The notes under the pieces were generated by a model, which ran no database searches, had not been told where the DNA came from, and worked only from the letters and a program-made list of their open reading frames with translations. Shown piece after piece: positions 8,185 through 15,463 of a stretch of 39,011 nt of DNA (positions are counted from its first letter, which is position 1; each line of letters starts with the position of its first letter). This DNA comes from Butyrivibrio sp. (GTDB lineage Bacteria; Bacillota; Clostridia; Lachnospirales; Lachnospiraceae): positions 1-39,011 of the forward strand of contig SVFZ01000102.1 in assembly GCA_015056585.1 (NCBI GenBank), written 5' to 3'. A program made the position numbers and the translations under genes.

Positions 8185-9963
8185 AATTGCCATGGAGTAG
8201 TTGGTGTAATAAACGACGAATCCGGGTTTGGCTCCACCGGGCTTTTTTACTTCCTTGCGCATTACATAGTCTATCTCTACCTTTTCCTGATTTTTGCCCT
8301 TTGAATAGAACGCAGCAAGAGCAGCTGCTTCTTCAAAGGCTCTGTCGGGAACTTCCTTGCCACCGGTTAACAGAACTACGTGAGAACCGGGGATTTTCTT
8401 GGCGTGGAACCACCAGTCTCCGCCATTTGCCATTTTAAATGTAAGCTCATCGTTCTGGATATTGTTTTTACCCACATAAATATCAAAACCATCGGAGCTA
8501 AGGTAATGGAAGGGTTTGCTGGTTATCTTTTCCCTGCGCCCGTTCTTGCCGGAGACATGGGACTTGATATATCCGGAATCAGCCAGCTCCTGCCTTATCT
8601 GTGCAAGATCGGCTTCCTTTTGTGCTATTTCCAGCGATGTCTGAATGGACTCAAGCTGATCGATAGCTTCTTTTGTCTCCTTCATCTGTTCTTCCAGGGC
8701 TTCTGCAGTTCTTTTGAGTTTGGTGTATTTGTCAAAATACTTCTTGGCGTTCTGCGCCGGTGTGAGAGTAGGGTCAAGGGTTATTGTCACATCTTTTCCC
8801 GTGTTGTAGTCGTTAACGGTGATCTTTTTAGCGCCGGGCTCTGCACTGTAACCATAGACGGTTAACAGCTCCCCGTAAACTCTGTATTTATCTTTTTTCT
8901 CGCTGTCTGACATCTGCTTAAGCTGAAGATCGTACTTACGTACATTTCTCTCAAGGGCTGTCTGAACGATCTTGCGAAGGTCTACAGATTTCTGTCTGAT
9001 ACGTGTTACGACGTTTTTCTCTGCGTAGTATTTCTGAAGAAGAACTGAAATGCTTGATGTAAATTCATAGGAATATCTTCCTGGGCTATCACTGTCAGCT
9101 GCAGAACCGGCAGATTCCGGCTCACCGTAAAGCGTAAGTGGAATAGATGCAAACTCCTTGGGAGCACCTTCCTCGTACACGATTGACGGGAGGAAATTTC
9201 CCTCTTTTACCAAATGAATAACATCGTCAAAGGCCCTGTAAACTGATATTGATTCTGATGTATCAAGGGCAACTGCAGATTTGTCCGCATCAACGCCGCT
9301 CCTGTAGCAGATTTCCTGCGCAATTATCGGAGAAAGACCGGTATAACTGGAATAAATCGCTTTGAAAAGAGGCATTCCCTTGCCGAGTACGCAACTTGAG
9401 AATTCGTCAGCAGTTGTTGTAAGGGGATTGGCCTTATCCTGGGACGGAATAAAGTACTCGCGTCCGGGGAGAACTTCTCTGACTGAACTTACAGAAGCCG
9501 GAATATGTTTGATACTGTCGATGATCATGTTATCCTCATCGGTAAATATGATGTTGCTGTATTTGCCCATAATCTCTATCAGCAGCACCTTGTGGCGAAG
9601 ATCGCCCATTTCATCTAGATGTTCAACCTCAAAGCGTATTATTCTTTCAAGTCCACCGGGCTGAGTCACAGATATAATGCGCCCATTTTGAATGTGCTTC
9701 CTTAAAAGCATGCAAAAGTTCGGCGCTGTCATTGGAGAAGCCTTGGACTCATCTGTAAGATAAGCAAGTGGGAGAGAAGCATCCGCTGAAAGCACGAGCT
9801 TTTCCTGTTTGATCCCGAATTTTTCTGCATTCTCATAAGAAAGCTTAACAGTGATAAAAAGTTCGTCACTCTCAGTCTGTGCGATTTTATATATGCGACC
9901 GCCACTTAACCTGTCGCTGAAATCTTTAGTCAGATTTGCAATTGTTATTCCGTCAAATGCCAT
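8146..9963 (-). CDS. rqcH: Ribosome quality control protein RqcH (NFACT/Rqc2 family)
   Basis: This 605-residue homologue of B. subtilis RqcH and eukaryotic NEMF/Rqc2 would bind stalled 50S-peptidyl-tRNA complexes and recruit tRNA-Ala to add C-terminal alanine tails. The NFACT-N start is MAFDGITIANLTKDFS. The MLLRKHIQNGRI block (about residues 85-96) is followed by GLERIIRF, where the Asp-Arg pair of the B. subtilis protein reads Glu-Arg (E106-R107). A middle coiled coil of charged repeats spans about residues 320-470. The C-terminal NFACT-R domain (about 485-575) has VGKNNIQND and WWFHAKKIPGSHVVL. The length is typical. The gene stands alone, with upstream hydrolase transcription separated by a terminator, and its 3' end overlaps the polysaccharide cluster. 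Confidence 0.93.
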   Translation of the reverse strand: MAFDGITIANLTKDFSDRLSGGRIYKIAQTESDELFITVKLSYENAEKFGIKQEKLVLSADASLPLAYLTDESKASPMTAPNFCMLLRKHIQNGRIISVTQPGGLERIIRFEVEHLDEMGDLRHKVLLIEIMGKYSNIIFTDEDNMIIDSIKHIPASVSSVREVLPGREYFIPSQDKANPLTTTADEFSSCVLGKGMPLFKAIYSSYTGLSPIIAQEICYRSGVDADKSAVALDTSESISVYRAFDDVIHLVKEGNFLPSIVYEEGAPKEFASIPLTLYGEPESAGSAADSDSPGRYSYEFTSSISVLLQKYYAEKNVVTRIRQKSVDLRKIVQTALERNVRKYDLQLKQMSDSEKKDKYRVYGELLTVYGYSAEPGAKKITVNDYNTGKDVTITLDPTLTPAQNAKKYFDKYTKLKRTAEALEEQMKETKEAIDQLESIQTSLEIAQKEADLAQIRQELADSGYIKSHVSGKNGRREKITSKPFHYLSSDGFDIYVGKNNIQNDELTFKMANGGDWWFHAKKIPGSHVVLLTGGKEVPDRAFEEAAALAAFYSKGKNQEKVEIDYVMRKEVKKPGGAKPGFVVYYTNYSMAISPDITALKLISD

Positions 9964-10003
9964 AACTTCTTTATTCCTTAATCATTTAATATTTTATTAC
10001 TGG

Positions 10004-10053
10004 TAAAAAAATTCCAAGGCTCACTACACTTTGGCAGTAAAAAAGCCTTGGAA
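10004..10053 (-). terminator. Rho-independent terminator after the hydrolase gene
   Basis: On the - strand a perfect 10-bp stem, TTCCAAGGCT pairing with AGCCTTGGAA (+ strand arms 10044-10053 and 10012-10021), is followed by seven U residues (A-run at 10005-10011 on the + strand). It lies 69 bp past the hydrolase stop and upstream of rqcH, so it separates the two - strand genes. Confidence 0.85.
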
Positions 10054-10121
10054 ACAATTTTACACTAATTCCATATGTACTACAAACATCAATGTGTGAA
10101 ACATATAAACATTAAGAAAGA

Positions 10122-10922
10122 TCACTCCATGAGGAAACTGTAAAGCCTGTCGCGATAATCAGGCGCGGTATCAAAGGCCGCATGCCCGTAACCAATATAC
10201 ATAAACAGCTTAAAATCAGGCCTGTAATCAAGATTTTCTGCGATCTCCATTGTGGCGTCCGAGTCAAGGACAGCGTCTTCGTATACGCCTATAGCAAGAG
10301 TGGGGCATTTAATCTTTTTAAGATCTTTAGAGATGTCAAATCCCAGTATGGCACTTGCAAGAATTACAAATCTTTCAAGGTCCTTTGTTGTTACCGATTT
10401 GCTTATATCAGAAAAATAATCCTTATATTCATCGTAAACATTTGGAGGATAAATTTCTTTTGCAAAATTCTGATACAGTCCGTAAGCATCTTTATTCTTT
10501 GCAAGTTCAATCCACTTTTTCAAAACAGCAGCCTGTTCATCCTTTATGTGTGATGAAGTGGAGCCAAGAACAAGTTTACTTACAAGTTCGGGATAATATA
10601 TTGCGATTACCATGGCAATCATACCGCCTTGTGATGCACCGAAGATGGCCACATCCTTAAGGCCGAGGCTCTTAATTGCGGCAGCTGTGTCTTTTCCCAT
10701 ATCGATTATGGAATAGCTTTGTGGAATATCCTGCCTTCTGTCAAAGACATATATTGTAAAATCATTTTGCATTTTAGTATATTCAGCTGCAACAGTATTA
10801 GCTGCGCCCATTACACTCTGAATGCTAAGACCCGGAATGATCACCAAAGACCTTGGACCGTTACCGAATTTAAAATAATCCATTGTAAATTCTGCTGTTG
10901 TTACTTTTCCTATTTCTGGCAT
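10122..10922 (-). CDS. Alpha/beta hydrolase
   Basis: This 266-residue alpha/beta-hydrolase fold enzyme probably acts on an ester, lactone or similar bond; the substrate is unknown. The oxyanion-hole region is LVIIPGLS. The nucleophile elbow is GASQGG (Ser at about residue 97 from this start), and the acid is probably the Asp in GVYEDAVLD. The catalytic His is in GYGHAAFD near the C-terminus, so the triad is complete. There is no signal peptide. ATG 10922 is chosen over the ATG at 10952. An AAGGAG lies seven bases before it, and a TATAAT box at 10961-10956 would put the transcript start at about the upstream ATG. The gene is monocistronic and divergent from uxaB. Confidence 0.82.
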   Translation of the reverse strand: MPEIGKVTTAEFTMDYFKFGNGPRSLVIIPGLSIQSVMGAANTVAAEYTKMQNDFTIYVFDRRQDIPQSYSIIDMGKDTAAAIKSLGLKDVAIFGASQGGMIAMVIAIYYPELVSKLVLGSTSSHIKDEQAAVLKKWIELAKNKDAYGLYQNFAKEIYPPNVYDEYKDYFSDISKSVTTKDLERFVILASAILGFDISKDLKKIKCPTLAIGVYEDAVLDSDATMEIAENLDYRPDFKLFMYIGYGHAAFDTAPDYRDRLYSFLME

Positions 10923-10955
10923 GCGATAGCTCCTTAAATTTTTTATACTCATTTT

Positions 10956-10961
10956 ATTATA
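10956..10961 (-). promoter_or_regulatory. -10 box of the hydrolase gene
   Basis: TATAAT on the - strand, 34 bases before the chosen ATG at 10922. It predicts a short leader containing the AAGGAG ribosome site. No good -35 hexamer is visible 16-18 bases upstream, so this may be an activator-dependent or weak promoter. Confidence 0.45.
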
Positions 10962-11022
10962 TCCAAATTTTGTACCGTAAAATGGAAATTTTTATAAATT
11001 AAAAAGATATTTGAAATAATTC

Positions 11023-11052
11023 TTGTAAACGCTTACATGAATGTGTTATAAC
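11023..11052 (+). promoter_or_regulatory. Candidate uxaB promoter
   Basis: TTGTAA (11023-11028) and TATAAC (11047-11052) are separated by 18 bp. The -35 hexamer lies inside the first TGTAA-N4-TTACA operator, so a bound repressor would block RNA polymerase. The match to consensus is moderate. Confidence 0.4.
11024..11037 (+). promoter_or_regulatory. LacI/CcpA-type operator O1 upstream of uxaB
   Basis: TGTAAACGCTTACA is a near-perfect inverted repeat with a central CG and fits the cre consensus TGWAANCGNTNWCA at every position. LacI-family regulators, including CcpA and KdgR-type uronate repressors, bind such sites. It overlaps the candidate -35 box. Confidence 0.65.
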
Positions 11053-11083
11053 ATATTTAGTAAAAAAACTTTCGGAAAAGAAT

Positions 11084-11097
11084 TGTAAGCAATTACA
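11084..11097 (+). promoter_or_regulatory. LacI-type operator O2 upstream of uxaB
   Basis: TGTAAGCAATTACA has the same TGTAA and TTACA half-sites and the same 4-bp spacing as the site at 11024. It lies exactly 60 bp downstream and 18 bp before the uxaB ATG. Its centre lacks the CG of the cre consensus, which favours a dedicated LacI-family regulator over CcpA for this copy. Confidence 0.55.
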
Positions 11098-11114
11098 TTT
11101 TAGGAGGATTTCAA

Positions 11115-12614
11115 ATGGAACTATTAAACTATGAGGTATTGGGAAAGTCAGGATACGAAGGATATGTTCTTAAGGATGCGCCTGTAAAGGTTCTTCAGTT
11201 CGGTGAAGGCAACTTCATGCGTGCATTTGTTGATTACTTTTTTGACATCAGCAATGAGAAGGCAGGTTTTAACGGAAAAGTTGCACTGGTTCAGCCTATT
11301 AACATGGGACTTACAGAGCTTATCAACAAGCAGGAAGGTCTTTATACATTATATTTAAGAGGCAGTGAGAACGGACAGAAGGTAGATGCAAAGCGTGTGA
11401 TCTCAGCTGTAGACTGCTGTCTTAATCCATATGACAAGGCAGATTTTGACAAGATGATGGAAATCGCTGTAAGTGATGACCTTGATATTATTGCATCCAA
11501 TACCACTGAGGCAGGTATTGCATATGATCCTTCATGCAATTTTGAAGATGTTCCTGCAAACAGCTTCCCGGGCAAGCTTACTCAGGTTTTATATAAGAGA
11601 TACAAAGCCGGCAAGAAGGGACTGGTTGTTCTTTCCTGCGAACTTATAGATAATAACGGAAAAGAGCTGTTAAAGTGCGTTAACCAGTATATTGACCAGT
11701 GGAAACTTGAAGATGGCTTCAAAAAGTGGGTCAGCGAAGATAATATTTTCTGCTCAACTCTTGTAGACAGGATCGTTCCCGGCAGAATCCGTGATCCTAA
11801 GGAAGTTGAGCAGCTTGAAGCAGCAAACGGCTATCATGATGAGCTCATCGATGTTGGTGAGATCTTTGGTGTATGGATTATTGAAGGACCAGAGGGTCTT
11901 GAGGACAGACTTCCTTTCAAGAAGGCAGGAGTTAATGTTCATGTTGTTCCTGATGTAATGCCATACAAGCACCGCAAGGTTCGTATTCTTAACGGAGCTC
12001 ATACAGGATTTGTTCTCGGAGCATATCTTGCAGGTTTTGACATTGTTCGTGACTGCATGCATGATGAAACAGTTGCAGGCTATATGAACAAGATGCTTAA
12101 TGAAGAAGTTATTCCTACACTTGTAGACCACCTTGATGAGAATGACCTCAATGAATTTGCAGCAGCTGTTAAGGACAGATTCAACAATCCGTTTGTTAAT
12201 CACGAGCTTATGAGTATTTCACTTAACTCAACAAGTAAGTGGAAGGCCAGAAATATGCCTTCATTCCTTCAGTATATTGAAAAGAACGGCAAACTTCCGG
12301 TATGTCTTACAATGTCTCTTGCTGCATACATTGCCTTTTATTCAAATGATATTCAGGAGCTTACTGATGCAGGCCTTGTCTGCAAAAGACCTGCCGGCAA
12401 CACATATACTGTAAGTGACGACAGATGGGCTCTTGAGTTCTTCTATGAGCACAGAAATGATTCAGAGGAGGAACTTGTAAAAGCAGTTCTTGGAAACGAG
12501 AAGATGTGGGATCAGGATCTTAATAAGATTGAAGGTCTTACAGATGCGGTTGTATGTGATCTTAAGAAGATCCATGCAGATGGAGCCAAGGAGGCATATA
12601 AGAGCTGCCTTTAA
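11115..12614 (+). CDS. uxaB: Tagaturonate reductase (altronate oxidoreductase)
   Basis: This 499-residue member of the long-chain mannitol dehydrogenase family would reduce D-tagaturonate to D-altronate with NADH in galacturonate breakdown, which suits a pectin-degrading gut or rumen anaerobe. The N-terminal nucleotide-binding segment VLQFGEGNFMRAFVDYFFD has the family G-x-G-N-F-x-R pattern. IIASNTTEAGIAYD matches the UxaB-type SNTTEAGI block. DRIVPGRIRDP and HRKVRILNGAHTG (the catalytic Lys region) are also family hallmarks. The length is typical. The start has AGGAGG at 11102-11107. The gene is monocistronic: two operators lie in front and a strong terminator behind, and no other uronate gene is in the window. 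Confidence 0.92.
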   Translation: MELLNYEVLGKSGYEGYVLKDAPVKVLQFGEGNFMRAFVDYFFDISNEKAGFNGKVALVQPINMGLTELINKQEGLYTLYLRGSENGQKVDAKRVISAVDCCLNPYDKADFDKMMEIAVSDDLDIIASNTTEAGIAYDPSCNFEDVPANSFPGKLTQVLYKRYKAGKKGLVVLSCELIDNNGKELLKCVNQYIDQWKLEDGFKKWVSEDNIFCSTLVDRIVPGRIRDPKEVEQLEAANGYHDELIDVGEIFGVWIIEGPEGLEDRLPFKKAGVNVHVVPDVMPYKHRKVRILNGAHTGFVLGAYLAGFDIVRDCMHDETVAGYMNKMLNEEVIPTLVDHLDENDLNEFAAAVKDRFNNPFVNHELMSISLNSTSKWKARNMPSFLQYIEKNGKLPVCLTMSLAAYIAFYSNDIQELTDAGLVCKRPAGNTYTVSDDRWALEFFYEHRNDSEEELVKAVLGNEKMWDQDLNKIEGLTDAVVCDLKKIHADGAKEAYKSCL

Positions 12615-12715
12615 GCCTGAATATTCGTGATCTTTATATTCATGACATGTAACATGATTCAAGGAAAACGTATATAAAATAAAAATGATAATTTAATTTT
12701 ATAGGAAATGATAAG

Positions 12716-12765
12716 TAGAAACTGTCATTGTTTGAAAAAAAAACAGTGGCAGTTTCTATTTTTTT
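12716..12765 (+). terminator. Rho-independent terminator after uxaB
   Basis: A long stem begins TAGAAACTG (12716) and closes with CAGTTTCTA (12758). The pairing continues through 12733/12741 with one G-U wobble and a mismatch, and seven T residues follow at 12759-12765. It lies 102 bp after the uxaB stop. Confidence 0.88.
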
Positions 12766-12787
12766 GTATTATGATTAATTAAGTAAA

Positions 12788-12837
12788 TAGGGTATCACTT
12801 TAAACTGTTAAACTTTAATTTAATAAAAGATGCCCTA
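12788..12837 (+). other. Inverted repeat of unknown role between uxaB and oppA
   Basis: TAGGGTATC (12788-12796) can pair with GATGCCCTA (12829-12837), nine bases with one G-U wobble, around a 32-base AT-rich loop. No T-run follows, so it is not an ordinary terminator. It lies between the uxaB terminator and the oppA promoter, in a 425-bp stretch with no gene. Confidence 0.4.
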
Positions 12838-12866
12838 AAATACTACGTAGCATAATTAATCTCTAG

Positions 12867-12895
12867 TTGATTTATTTTATCGTCAGTAGTATAAT
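12867..12895 (+). promoter_or_regulatory. Promoter of the opp operon
   Basis: TTGATT (12867-12872), a 17-bp spacer and a perfect TATAAT (12890-12895). It is placed to start transcription around 12902, giving a leader of about 138 bases before the oppA ATG. Confidence 0.72.
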
Positions 12896-12904
12896 TGTAT
12901 ACAA
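12895..12904 (+). promoter_or_regulatory. Perfect palindrome at the opp transcription start
   Basis: TTGTATACAA is a 10-bp perfect palindrome abutting the -10 box and covering the expected +1 position. This form is common for GntR-family operators. No cognate regulator gene is in the window, so the factor is unknown. Confidence 0.5.
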
Positions 12905-12964
12905 GTTTGAAGAAGAGTAAAGACAGAGACGTTTTTACGATTTCGGGGGATATATATTAGTGAT

Positions 12965-13006
12965 AAAAATGCTATTTGTATTTCACGATACAAATGGCTA
13001 TTTTTA
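12965..13006 (+). other. Leader hairpin upstream of oppA
   Basis: ATTTGTAT (12974-12981) pairs perfectly with ATACAAAT (12988-12995) around a TTCACG loop. After a small bulge, outer A-rich and T-rich arms extend the stem, ending in a short T-run at about 13000-13005. It sits 34 bp before the oppA ATG, where it could act as an attenuator or an mRNA-stability element. It reuses the TTGTAT/ATACAA half-sites of the palindrome at 12895. Confidence 0.5.
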
Positions 13007-13039
13007 TATATGAAATAATTTCTTAAATGGAGGAAAATT

Positions 13040-15313
13040 ATGAAGAAGTACAACAGAGTTATTGCTTTGCTTGCTGCTACCACAATGACAGCTTCACTTA
13101 TGGCTGGATGCGGCAAGAGCGAAGCTCCTGCACAGACAACAGATACTCCTGCGCAGACAACTGAGTCTACTGACGCAACAGCTGCAGAGACTACAGAATC
13201 AACAGAGACTGCTGAAGCTACAGAGGCTCCATCAGATCTTCCATCACTTGTAGGAGTAGAGCCTGACACACGTAAGGCAGCTGAAGCATTCTCAGAGCTT
13301 TGGGACATGGACAGCTATCAGACAGAGTCATCAACACTCTACAACAGAGCTCTTGGTGAGTACTACGAGACATACGAGAAGGCTTTAGAGGCAACAAGCC
13401 TTTCAGAGCGTTATGCTCTTCAGGCTGTAGCTGAGGCTAAGCTTCTTGAGTCAGGTGTATTCCTTCCACTTTCAACTCGTGGTGGTAGCTATGCCATTAG
13501 CCGTATGGCTCCCGGATCTGTTACAACAACTCTTTGGGGCAACGATGATGAGAGATGGCACAATGCTCTTGTAACAACAGATCTTATCGCATCTGAGGAC
13601 ATTCAGGCTCTTAGAGATAAGCTTAAAGAGCTCAGAGGAACAGGTACATATGTAGCAGAAGCTAAGAAGTACCTTGAAGAGAAGGGCTATACATTAAAAG
13701 ATTCTTATAATTATCCTAGTACATCAGACCCTGTAACATGGGACGTTCTTGCAACATCAAGACAGGCTGACAGCAGAATTCTTATTCAGCTCTATGACGG
13801 ACTTACAGAATATGATGTTGAGAACGTTCAGCAGCCTGCACTTGCAGAGAGCTGGGAAGAGTCTGAGGACGGACTTACATACACATTCAAGATTCGTGAA
13901 GGTGTTAAGTGGGTTGATGCTCAGGGCAGAGAAGTTGCTGATCTTACAGCTGACGACTTTGTTGCCGGCATGCAGCACATGATGGATGCTATGGGCGGAC
14001 TTGAGTACCTTGTACAGGGCGTTATCAAGGGCGCTGATGCTTATATCAACGGCGAAGTAACAGACTTCTCAGAAGTTGGTGTTAAGGCAGTTGATGATTA
14101 CACACTTGAGTACACACTTGAGCAGCCAACACCTTACTTTATGTCAATGCTCAGCTATGGCGTATTTGCTCCTCTTTCAAGATCTTACTATGAAGGACAG
14201 GGCGGTCAGTTCGGACAGGGCGCTTCAGCTGGCCAGTACGGTACAGACAAGGATCACATTGCATACTGCGGACCTTACATCATCACAAGCTTTACTGAGA
14301 AGAACTCAATCGTATTTAAGGCTAATCCTCTTTACTGGAACAAGGACAACCAGGAGATCAAGACCCTTACATACGTTTATGAAGATGGTACAGATGTAAC
14401 AAAGACATACAATGACACACTTGCAGGCACTGTTGATGGATGCGTACTTAACACATCAACAATCGAGACAGCAAAGGCTGATGGAAACTTTGACAAGTAC
14501 AAATATACATCTAACACAGATGCTACTACATTCAACGGCTTCCTTAACATCAACCGTAAGGCATTTGCAAACTCTAACGATGCTACTGTAGCTGTTTCTG
14601 ATAAGACTGTATTCGAGGCACAGAGAACAACAATCGCTATGCAGAATCAGGCATTCAGACTTGCAGTTGTTTCATCACTTGACAGAGCTGCATACAATGC
14701 TCAGACACAGGGTGAAGAGCTTAAGCTCTTGAGCCTTAGAAACTCATATATCCCAGGTAACTTTGTAAGCCTTCCTGAGGATGTTACAATCGATATCAAC
14801 GGAACAGCAACAACATTCAAGGCTGGCACATACAACGGAGAGATCACACAGGCTCAGATCGATGCTGACGGTGTAGAACTTAAGGTTTGGGATGCTGAGA
14901 ACGAGACATCTGACGGATTTGACGGATGGTACAATCCTACAGCAGCTAAGGCTCATCTTGCACAGGCTACAGAAGAGCTCGCTGCACAGGGTGTAGAAAT
15001 TTCAAAAGAGAATCCTATCCAGATCGACCTTCCATATTTCGCTGGATCAGAGGTTTACACAAACAGAGCAAATGCATTCAAGCAGTCTCTTGAGACAGCA
15101 CTTGACGGAAACGTTGTTATCAACCTTGTAAAGTGCGAGTCTGCTGATGACTGGTACTATGCAGCATACTATCCAGAGACAGGTTACGAGTTCAACTGCG
15201 ATATGTGTGATGTATCCGGATGGGGCCCTGACTATGGTGATCCTCAGACATACCTTGACACAATGCTTCCTGACTACGCAGGATACATGGTTAAGAGTAT
15301 CGGTATCTTCTAA
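13040..15313 (+). CDS. oppA: Oligopeptide-type substrate-binding lipoprotein (SBP family 5), apparently circularly permuted
   Basis: This is the extracytoplasmic binding protein of the adjoining ABC transporter, 757 residues. The N-terminus is a lipoprotein signal with MAGC (Cys24), then a Thr/Ala/Glu linker to about residue 65. Segment order is unusual. Residues about 85-200 resemble the normal C-terminal part of family-5 proteins: YYETYEKALEAT...ERY..Q.VAEAKLLESGVFLPL, then ALVTTDLIASEDIQALRDKL. The normal N-terminal part begins only at about 220 (DP.TWDVLATS, LYDGLTEYD, PALAESWE, DGLTYTFKIREGVKW, TADDFV). The chain ends just after GWGPDYGDPQTYLDTML, where classical members have 70-100 more residues. 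Codon use is strongly biased, suggesting high expression. GGAGG precedes the start by six bases. The substrate is inferred to be peptide; other family-5 ligands are possible. Confidence 0.9.
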   Translation: MKKYNRVIALLAATTMTASLMAGCGKSEAPAQTTDTPAQTTESTDATAAETTESTETAEATEAPSDLPSLVGVEPDTRKAAEAFSELWDMDSYQTESSTLYNRALGEYYETYEKALEATSLSERYALQAVAEAKLLESGVFLPLSTRGGSYAISRMAPGSVTTTLWGNDDERWHNALVTTDLIASEDIQALRDKLKELRGTGTYVAEAKKYLEEKGYTLKDSYNYPSTSDPVTWDVLATSRQADSRILIQLYDGLTEYDVENVQQPALAESWEESEDGLTYTFKIREGVKWVDAQGREVADLTADDFVAGMQHMMDAMGGLEYLVQGVIKGADAYINGEVTDFSEVGVKAVDDYTLEYTLEQPTPYFMSMLSYGVFAPLSRSYYEGQGGQFGQGASAGQYGTDKDHIAYCGPYIITSFTEKNSIVFKANPLYWNKDNQEIKTLTYVYEDGTDVTKTYNDTLAGTVDGCVLNTSTIETAKADGNFDKYKYTSNTDATTFNGFLNINRKAFANSNDATVAVSDKTVFEAQRTTIAMQNQAFRLAVVSSLDRAAYNAQTQGEELKLLSLRNSYIPGNFVSLPEDVTIDINGTATTFKAGTYNGEITQAQIDADGVELKVWDAENETSDGFDGWYNPTAAKAHLAQATEELAAQGVEISKENPIQIDLPYFAGSEVYTNRANAFKQSLETALDGNVVINLVKCESADDWYYAAYYPETGYEFNCDMCDVSGWGPDYGDPQTYLDTMLPDYAGYMVKSIGIF
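13125..13161 (+). repeat. 21-bp tandem repeat in the oppA linker
   Basis: CTCCTGCACAGACAAC (13125) recurs 21 bp later as CTCCTGCGCAGACAAC (13146) and encodes the repeated PAQTT of the linker after the lipid-anchored Cys. It is a small in-frame duplication in a low-complexity spacer. Confidence 0.6.
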
Positions 15314-15345
15314 TTATATTTGTAATAGTATATTGCAAATAAATT

Positions 15346-15381
15346 GGAGAAAGTGGGAAAAAAATACTTCCCACTTTCTCC
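15346..15381 (+). other. Strong intercistronic hairpin between oppA and oppB
   Basis: GGAGAAAGTGGGAA (15346-15359) and TTCCCACTTTCTCC (15368-15381) form a perfect 14-bp stem with an 8-base loop. It begins 32 bp after the oppA stop. What follows is ATTATATT rather than a clean T-run, so it is best read as a partial terminator or 3' stabiliser that lets oppA mRNA accumulate above the permease mRNA. Confidence 0.75.
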
Positions 15382-15463
15382 ATTATATTGTATAATGTTG
15401 TGGCTATGTGACTAGGCTATGGTTATACAAGCAAAAAAATAAGTTCCACAAAGGGAAAAAGCT

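Noticed and set aside
8380..8865. Long + strand frame inside rqcH
   Set aside because: It is a shadow of the strongly coding rqcH frame, with no family features and no ribosome site.
10923..10952. ATG 10952 as the hydrolase start
   Set aside because: The -10 box ends only four bases upstream, so the transcript would begin at about this codon, and the AAGGAG serves the ATG at 10922.
12883..13308. Open frame on the - strand over the oppA 5' end rich in Ser, Val and Ala
   Set aside because: It mirrors the repetitive Thr/Ala/Glu linker of oppA on the opposite strand and crosses the opp promoter; no ribosome site.
15147..15395. A frame overlapping the end of oppA that might restore a missing C-terminus after a frameshift
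   Set aside because: Its translation is low in family-5 features and has no AE..L or terminal P-rich pattern. The expected C-terminal piece is instead found near the N-terminus of OppA.
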